From NCBI GenBank assembly GCA_030592825.1, contig JAUVIG010000288.1:1-5324 (forward strand): 5,324 nucleotides of DNA. The letters are read 5' to 3'. The DNA comes from Chlorobiota bacterium. GTDB lineage: Bacteria; Bacteroidota; Bacteroidia; Bacteroidales; JAADGE01. The notes under the pieces are model-generated. The model was not told the DNA's origin. It did not search any database and saw only the letters and a list, made by a program, of their open reading frames with translations. The translations under genes and the position numbers were made by a program. This document shows positions 1 through 5,324 of this stretch, piece by piece; the first letter of the stretch is position 1; each line of letters begins with the position of its first letter.

Positions 1-2889
1 AAAATTGAGTTTAACGGCAAGATAAATTCGTACACAATAATTGATAATATCATAATATCACTACTACATAATAATGAATATAAGGCTTATAAAAAAATCG
101 GCTTTGATTATGGAGGAGGTTTCTTGTATGAACTTTCAACTGAATATAATGAAAAATTTAATACAAATGATACAGACAGCAGTTGGATAAAAAAAGACCA
201 TAGTTACAAAATTGAATATACTAATACTGAAACCGGTTCGCTAAATGCTTCGATACATGATTATAACGGGTATTATAACAGTATCCAAAATGATTTGAAT
301 GACACAACAACTTTTAACCCTGACGGTTCAAGAATTACACATATTAAAAAAATTACATTCCCGAAAGGAAACAGCATTCAATATGGATTTGATTTAAATG
401 AATTTCCGTTAACAATTGATTTTCCATATACTAAAGGAGGAGGATTAAGAGTAAGCAAAATAATTGACAGGGATGAACATAATAAAGAAGTGTCAGTTAC
501 AGAATATGATTATGAAGGCGGTAAACTGTCAACTCCTCCGATTATATCAAATTCATTCAATTTTATTGTTGAGGCCGGAGATATTATTGATAACGGATAT
601 TTTAATTCAAAATCTTCATCTTTGTTTTCTCTCGGCGGTTCATTTGTTCAATATTCAAAAGTAATTGAATACCAAGGCGGGAAGCAAGAAGGGTCGGATA
701 ATAAGGGTAAAAACGGTAAAATTGAATATACATTTAAGAATGAAAGCCCATATGAATATGACATAACAAATGATCATCCGGACATTGAAGATTTATTTCC
801 TCCTTATACAAATAATTTTACACATGATGGTTACAATGTATACAAAGAATACTACGACAATCGCAGCAGATATGCAAGTTTTGAATATAATTTTCCGTAT
901 CATATATATTTTGACAAGTCAGATATAAACGGATTACTTGATAAAACTGTTGTTTTTGATAATCAAAATAATAAATTATCTGAAACTGTGAATTATTACG
1001 ATATAGTTGAAAACAGGGCTGCACTCGGATTAAGGATATATGATTATTATCCGGATCCGTATATTGCCTGTTACAGTGAATTATACGGTGCAGACGAAAC
1101 CGTACATTATTACGGATTAGGATTTTATGAAATATTAGATTATAAAATTAAATTAGACGAAACAAGAAGTAAGGTTTTTAAAGACGGAGACGAAAATATA
1201 TTTACCGAAAGCATAACAACATTTGATTATGACGAAGACGGTAACGGTAATTTAATTATAAACTCTCCTGTAAGTAAAGAAGAAAAAACAAGTTCTGATG
1301 AAACAATAAGAACTGATTATTTTTACCCGCATGATTTTGAAGGTCAAAACGATGTGATTGATGAGATGTTGAACAGAAACATTAAATCTGTTGTTCTGAA
1401 AACAGAAATATATAAAAGTGATGAATTACTTTCGGGTTCAAATACCGAGTACAGATATAAATATTCAGGCAACAGAAATATAATTGTACCCGATTATGCT
1501 CAAATTTTAGAAAACGGAACTTATAAAACAACAAGCTGGTTCGATGAATATAACCATAAAGGACAATTGCTTGAATCTCACGGCATTGACGGTATTCACA
1601 ATGCAATTATTTACGGTTATGATAATACATTACCTGTTGCTTCTGCAGTGAATGCTTCCGGCAACCAAATATACCATACAAGTTTTGAAGACGAAACAGG
1701 TAATTATACAGATTATTGTAAAACCGGTGTTAAGGCACATACCGGCAGTTTTGAATTTGATTTACCTGCTCAACCGGGAGATTATAAAATAACATATTGG
1801 AAATTTGACGGCAACGAATGGGAATTTACTGAAGAAGAAGCAACAAGTAACGGAACTAATTCATATACTGTTAACGGAATTATTGATGAATTAAGAGTTT
1901 ATCCCGAAGATGCATTTATGTCAACAACAACATATAAACTTTTTATTGGAAAAACATCTGAAACAGATGCAAACGGAATTTCAGTACATTATGAATATGA
2001 TCTTTTCGGAAGATTAATAAAAATTTATGATCAAGACAAAAATTTAATCCGGACTAATGAATATAATATAGCAGTCCCTTATAAATTTATAAATTTTTAT
2101 ATAACAGCTGAACCGTACATGATTGAAAACGAATGTGAAGTAAGTTTAGTTGCAACACCTGATTCACCGCCGCAATCGTATGAAACAATAGAATTTAAAT
2201 GGTTTTCAGATGTTTGCGACGGTAACTTAATCGGATCAACGAAAGAAATTACTGTTAACCCTACTTTTGATAATAATACATTTTATTTGAAAACATGCCA
2301 AAATGATTCTTGTTCAGATTGTACAAGTATCAGTCTCAATGTTATACCCGGTCTGATTGAATCGGATATTACAGAAATGAACTTTGATTTTACAGGCGGT
2401 ACGGAAGGATTGGATTTTGAATATACGGCATGCGATGAAGCTTGGGATGTAACAATTACAGATGAAGGATCTTGGACAAATTACGGATGGTTAACATATG
2501 AAAAAGATTATGAAAATGACTTGAGTACTTTTACTTGTGCAAATACAAGCAGCTCCGAAACACAAAGCATGCAAGTGAATATCGTTGATTATGAGAATGA
2601 AGCAGCTGTCAGTTTTACCGTTACAAGATTCGGAAGATTGTACCTGGCTCCTTTAGATCATTTTGTTATTTATGACGGGACTGATATTGAAATTGAAGTT
2701 ACAGCAACAGCATCAGGCGGTGAACCGCCTTTAGAATACAGTTGGAAAATAAACAACGAATTGCAAGAAGATGTAACAACAACATTTTTGTTTTTTCAGG
2801 CAGAGGCAGGGCAAACATATAATGTCAGTTGTACAGTTGCAGAGCAAGGCGGGCAAGAAAAAACAAAAAACATAACAATTACACCATAA
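1..2889 (+). CDS. RHS/YD-repeat-associated protein with C-terminal Ig_7-like, BACON-like and PKD-like domains (5' partial)
   Basis: The frame is open from the first base, so the true start lies upstream; 962 residues remain before TAA at 2887-2889 (numbering from base 1). A TTG at 124 preceded by GGAGGAGGT looks like a start, but those bases encode an in-frame Gly-Gly-Gly and coding continues through them. Residues about 1-540 match the layout I know from large Bacteroidota RHS companions: NGYYN at 89-93, GGGLR at 146-150, many short YxY strands, and SSDET...YFYPHDF at 431-446. A SFED...YWKF...DELRVYP module spans about 560-638. A TDANG linker (655-659) leads into one clear YD motif, YEYDLFGRL (664-672). 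Three beta-sandwich modules follow: Ig_7-like (697-784, with KWFSDVC and ITVNPT), BACON-like (785-877, with W815, WL at 830-831 and FTVTRFG) and PKD/Ig-like (878-962, with SGGEPPLEYSW). No enzyme motif is visible. By inference it is an exported or surface protein; the signal peptide would lie outside the window. It is probably co-transcribed with the RHS gene downstream. The exact function is unknown. Confidence 0.9.
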   Translation, partial: KIEFNGKINSYTIIDNIIISLLHNNEYKAYKKIGFDYGGGFLYELSTEYNEKFNTNDTDSSWIKKDHSYKIEYTNTETGSLNASIHDYNGYYNSIQNDLNDTTTFNPDGSRITHIKKITFPKGNSIQYGFDLNEFPLTIDFPYTKGGGLRVSKIIDRDEHNKEVSVTEYDYEGGKLSTPPIISNSFNFIVEAGDIIDNGYFNSKSSSLFSLGGSFVQYSKVIEYQGGKQEGSDNKGKNGKIEYTFKNESPYEYDITNDHPDIEDLFPPYTNNFTHDGYNVYKEYYDNRSRYASFEYNFPYHIYFDKSDINGLLDKTVVFDNQNNKLSETVNYYDIVENRAALGLRIYDYYPDPYIACYSELYGADETVHYYGLGFYEILDYKIKLDETRSKVFKDGDENIFTESITTFDYDEDGNGNLIINSPVSKEEKTSSDETIRTDYFYPHDFEGQNDVIDEMLNRNIKSVVLKTEIYKSDELLSGSNTEYRYKYSGNRNIIVPDYAQILENGTYKTTSWFDEYNHKGQLLESHGIDGIHNAIIYGYDNTLPVASAVNASGNQIYHTSFEDETGNYTDYCKTGVKAHTGSFEFDLPAQPGDYKITYWKFDGNEWEFTEEEATSNGTNSYTVNGIIDELRVYPEDAFMSTTTYKLFIGKTSETDANGISVHYEYDLFGRLIKIYDQDKNLIRTNEYNIAVPYKFINFYITAEPYMIENECEVSLVATPDSPPQSYETIEFKWFSDVCDGNLIGSTKEITVNPTFDNNTFYLKTCQNDSCSDCTSISLNVIPGLIESDITEMNFDFTGGTEGLDFEYTACDEAWDVTITDEGSWTNYGWLTYEKDYENDLSTFTCANTSSSETQSMQVNIVDYENEAAVSFTVTRFGRLYLAPLDHFVIYDGTDIEIEVTATASGGEPPLEYSWKINNELQEDVTTTFLFFQAEAGQTYNVSCTVAEQGGQEKTKNITITP

Positions 2890-2913
2890 CTATTAATTTG
2901 AAAAATAACAGTA
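2890..2913 (+). other. Short intergenic spacer within a probable operon
   Basis: The 24 bases between the two genes hold no inverted repeat or T-run that could act as a terminator, so read-through from gene 1 into gene 2 is expected. There is no Shine-Dalgarno sequence before the ATG at 2914; the leader is A-rich instead, which is usual in Bacteroidota. TTAATTTG at 2893-2900 is one mismatch from the Bacteroidota -7 element (TAnnTTTG). It lies only 13 bases from the ATG, and I see no convincing -33 partner, so I do not call it a promoter. Confidence 0.6.
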
Positions 2914-5324
2914 ATGAAAAGATATATTTTATCAGTAATATTACTACAATTTATATGTTTATATGCAGTGTCTCAAACACAAACATATAACTACATTAAA
3001 TCAACAACATACTTAACAAATGACCAAAGTGATTCAGTTACAAGTATTAGCTATGTTGATGCCTTCGGACGACCCTTGCAAGATATTGTTCTTAATGCAA
3101 GCCCCGCAGGCAATGATATTGTACAAACATACCAATACGACTCATTGGGAAGAGTAACAAAATCATATATGCCTTTTACAAATAACAGTCAAAACTGTGA
3201 TTTTGTATTTGATGCATTAGATTTACAAGCCTCATTTTATAACAGTTCTTTCCCCGGCAAAAATGCTTATTCGGAAGTTGAATTTGATAATTCCCCTTAT
3301 AACCGCATTATTAAACAAAGCATGCCGGGCGAAGATATTAATAATGTAAATGTAAGTTCTGAATTTGAACCTGCCGGAGGAATAGATTTTTGGCAAGTAA
3401 ATGATAATAATGAATTAATAAAAAATACTGAAAATTATCCGCCAAACAGTTTAATGAAATTTACCGCAAAAGATGCAGACAATAAAGAAATTTATGTATA
3501 TAAAGATAAATCCGGTAAAGTACTGTTAAAAGAAAAAGCAAATACAAAAACAAGATATGTTTATGATAAATACGGCAGATTGCGATATGTTCTTTCGCCG
3601 AAAGCCGTATCTCAAATGACCGGAACATCTTATAATATGAACAGCGATTTAGTAAAAAAATACTGCTACTACTACGAATACAATGAAAAACACCAACTCG
3701 TTACAAAACAACTGCCGGGCAAAGACCCCGTATATTTAAGATACGACGGTAAATATCGCCTGCGAATGACACAAGACGGTAATCAAAGACATGATGATAA
3801 ATGGATGTTTATTAATTATGATAATTTCGGAAGAACTGTTTCGACAGGCCTCGGAGAAATCGGAACCGTCATTGAGATCCCTGACACAATCGAACCGTCT
3901 GACACAAAAGGCATTACAGCATATCTGACATATCAATTTTACGATAATTACGAATTTATTACAGATAATAATTTAAACTTTAATAATGAGCTTGCTTACC
4001 ACGATAAATTCGACCATATAAGAGGAAAATCAACCGGATCAAAAGTAAGAGTAATGAATGATAATGAAGAAGAATGGCTTACATCTGTAGTTTATTACGA
4101 TAAATACGGAAGAGTAATACAAAGCATATCTGAAAACTATGTAGGCGGTTATGATATTGTAAGTAATAAATATAACTTTGCAGGAGAATTGTTGGAAAGT
4201 AAACATAAACATACTTATGCTGTATTAGGGGAGCCGTTCGGATGGACAGAAACAAAATTTCTTGTATATTTGTATCATTATGACAATATGGGACGTTTAT
4301 TAACAGTAAGTCTTTCGCAAAATTCAGATGCAAGTGATGCAATTATTATAAATGCATTAACATATAACGAACTCGGGCAAATACAAGAAAAGAAAATACA
4401 TAATGAAACAATGGGAGCCAACGGCTTTTTACAAACAGTGAATTACTCTTACAACATAAAAGGAGCAATTAAAAATATTAACAGTCCCAATATAATGGGC
4501 GATGATTTGTTTGCTATGAAATTATATTATGACGAAGAAGTTTCAGGATTTAACCACACAACTTACGAAGACGGCAAAATTTCTGCAATACAATGGAACA
4601 GCCAAAACATCAATGAGGTACAAACTTATATGTACCAATACGATGATTTAAACCGACTTACAACAGCAACATTTGCACCCGGAAATCATTATAATGTAAA
4701 TATAGAATACGATTTAAACGGCAATATAACACATCTTGACCGTATAGGCGAAATTCTTACAACAACCGGAGGCGGTCCCTTTGTGCCGCCGGAAATACAT
4801 AAAACCTTCGGGATGATTGATGATTTAACATATACATATAACGGCAATCAATTGTATAGTGTAAGCGATGCAACAGGTGAAATTGATACTGAACTGAATA
4901 ATGATTTCAGGGATGAAACAGGTATTGATGAATACAGCTACGATGCTAACGGTAATATGATTTCAGATTATAATAAAGGCATCACAAACATTGAATACAA
5001 TCACCTAAACCAGCCTACATCAGTTGATTTCGGCAATAAACGAACGGAATATCTTTACACCGCAACCGGCGGTATGTTAGAAACAGTAATTTACGAAGGC
5101 GGTATGGAACAAAGCACAACAGAATATTCCGGTGCTTATGTATATTTAGACGAAGAAATAAGTTTTATAAACATTCCCGGCGGTCGTATTGTTGCTGAAA
5201 ACAACGAATATCAATACAACCTGACCGACCATTTGGGCAATGTGAGAGTAACTTTTAAAGATGACGGCGAAGGTAATGCAATAATAATACAAGAAGATCA
5301 TTACTACCCCTTCGGAATGACTAT
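2914..5324 (+). CDS. DUF6443-type RHS repeat protein, exported (3' partial, variable C-terminal tip missing)
   Basis: The frame runs from ATG 2914 to the window end without a stop: 803 residues plus two bases. An in-frame TGA at 2899-2901 leaves this ATG as the first possible methionine. Residues 1-21 form a signal peptide (K2-R3, hydrophobic stretch to about 19, probable cleavage near S20-Q21). The DUF6443-type N-terminal region follows, with YVDAFGRPLQ (47-56), NASPAGND and the first YD motif YDSLGR (75-80). Further family landmarks are KDKSGKVLLK (197-206), YVYDKYGRLRYVLSPKA (215-231), YYYEY...KQLPGKDPVYLRYD (252-278) and TQDGN (286-290). More YD motifs occur near 302, 395, 456, 576, 599, 676 and 695. 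The core ends with NLTDHLGNVRV (769-779) and YYPFGM (797-802). In this family a conserved segment and then a variable tip usually follow; both are cut off here. RHS repeats generally wrap into a beta-cage or filament, and in many bacteria they carry a toxin tip. No toxin domain is visible, so calling this a toxin would be speculation. Identification as a Bacteroidota RHS protein is secure. Confidence 0.93.
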   Translation, partial: MKRYILSVILLQFICLYAVSQTQTYNYIKSTTYLTNDQSDSVTSISYVDAFGRPLQDIVLNASPAGNDIVQTYQYDSLGRVTKSYMPFTNNSQNCDFVFDALDLQASFYNSSFPGKNAYSEVEFDNSPYNRIIKQSMPGEDINNVNVSSEFEPAGGIDFWQVNDNNELIKNTENYPPNSLMKFTAKDADNKEIYVYKDKSGKVLLKEKANTKTRYVYDKYGRLRYVLSPKAVSQMTGTSYNMNSDLVKKYCYYYEYNEKHQLVTKQLPGKDPVYLRYDGKYRLRMTQDGNQRHDDKWMFINYDNFGRTVSTGLGEIGTVIEIPDTIEPSDTKGITAYLTYQFYDNYEFITDNNLNFNNELAYHDKFDHIRGKSTGSKVRVMNDNEEEWLTSVVYYDKYGRVIQSISENYVGGYDIVSNKYNFAGELLESKHKHTYAVLGEPFGWTETKFLVYLYHYDNMGRLLTVSLSQNSDASDAIIINALTYNELGQIQEKKIHNETMGANGFLQTVNYSYNIKGAIKNINSPNIMGDDLFAMKLYYDEEVSGFNHTTYEDGKISAIQWNSQNINEVQTYMYQYDDLNRLTTATFAPGNHYNVNIEYDLNGNITHLDRIGEILTTTGGGPFVPPEIHKTFGMIDDLTYTYNGNQLYSVSDATGEIDTELNNDFRDETGIDEYSYDANGNMISDYNKGITNIEYNHLNQPTSVDFGNKRTEYLYTATGGMLETVIYEGGMEQSTTEYSGAYVYLDEEISFINIPGGRIVAENNEYQYNLTDHLGNVRVTFKDDGEGNAIIIQEDHYYPFGMT
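3136..5088 (+). repeat. Degenerate YD/RHS repeat array (protein level)
   Basis: Within the downstream gene, from about residue 75 to 725, the pattern YxYDxxGRl or YxYDxNGNi recurs with uneven spacing. Clear copies start at residues 75 (YDSLGR), 217 (YDKYGR), 302 (YDNFGR), 395 (YDKYGR), 456 (YDNMGR), 576 (YDDLNR), 599 (YDLNGN) and 676 (YDANGN). Weaker ones are at 484 (YNELGQ), 513 (YNIKGA), 695 (YNHLNQ) and 715 (YTATGG). GR-type motifs dominate the first half and GN-type motifs appear towards the end. The copies are diverged at DNA level, so this is an old protein repeat and not a recent tandem duplication. In known RHS structures such repeats form a beta-sheet spiral. Confidence 0.75.

Noticed and set aside
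436..450. AAAGGAGGAGGA, a second Shine-Dalgarno-like run.
   Set aside because: It encodes the family's GGGLR motif in frame and is not followed by a plausible gene start.
464..664. Same-strand open frame of 66 codons in another frame of the upstream gene.
   Set aside because: It overlaps entirely with the long frame that carries recognisable family patterns, and has no domain or start signal.
818..1024. Antisense open frame of 68 codons.
   Set aside because: It lies wholly opposite a well-supported coding region, has a low-complexity Tyr/Gln/Cys-rich product, and shows no start signal or recognisable domain.
2715..2730. Inverted repeat: 6-base GC-rich stem (AGGCGG / CCGCCT) with a TGAA loop, resembling a terminator hairpin.
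   Set aside because: It lies inside the upstream gene, encodes the GGEPP turn of a PKD-like domain, and is not followed by a T-run.
2893..2900. TTAATTTG, close to the Bacteroidota -7 promoter element.
   Set aside because: It has one mismatch at an important position and no clear -33 element. It lies only 13 bases from the ATG, and chance matches are expected in AT-rich DNA.
2914..2976. Possible lipoprotein signal (Cys at residue 15 of the downstream gene).
   Set aside because: The residues before the cysteine (QFI) do not fit a lipobox, the cysteine lies within the hydrophobic stretch, and a standard cleavage site near residues 20-21 fits better.
4079..4342. Antisense open frame of 87 codons.
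   Set aside because: It lies opposite the RHS core, whose repeats continue unbroken; its composition is what reverse-complemented YD-repeat DNA would give.

Overview
The window looks like Bacteroidota (Bacteroidetes) chromosomal DNA. It is strongly AT-rich, its codons favour A/T in third position (TTA, AAT, ATA, GAA), and the one visible gene start has no Shine-Dalgarno sequence. Both genes belong to protein families that I recognise as typical of this phylum. The genus cannot be read from the sequence.

The layout is simple and dense: two large genes on the + strand, both cut by the window edges, with only 24 bases between them. Gene 1 (1-2889, start missing) encodes the last 962 residues of a large, probably exported RHS-associated protein. 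Its first two thirds follow the layout common in Bacteroidota RHS companions. A single clear YD motif follows a TDANG linker, and the protein ends in three predicted beta-sandwich modules: Ig_7-like, BACON-like and PKD/Ig-like. Gene 2 (2914-5324, end missing) encodes a signal peptide, a DUF6443-type N-terminal region and a long array of degenerate YD/RHS repeats. It reaches the conserved DHLGNVR and YYPFGM motifs that close the RHS core in this family. The window stops just where the variable C-terminal tip would begin.

The two genes are probably co-transcribed: same strand, 24-base gap, no terminator in the gap. A reasonable inference is that both products are exported and that gene 2 builds an RHS-type beta-cage or filament. 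Gene 1 would then be an accessory surface protein with adhesive or glycan-binding domains. Whether gene 2 carries a toxin cannot be decided, because its tip and any immunity gene lie outside the window.

I found no tRNA, rRNA, CRISPR array, insertion sequence, riboswitch or terminator. There is no stretch over 300 bases without a gene. The window does not show a clearly new system. The points worth following are the domain set at the end of gene 1 and the unseen tip of gene 2.
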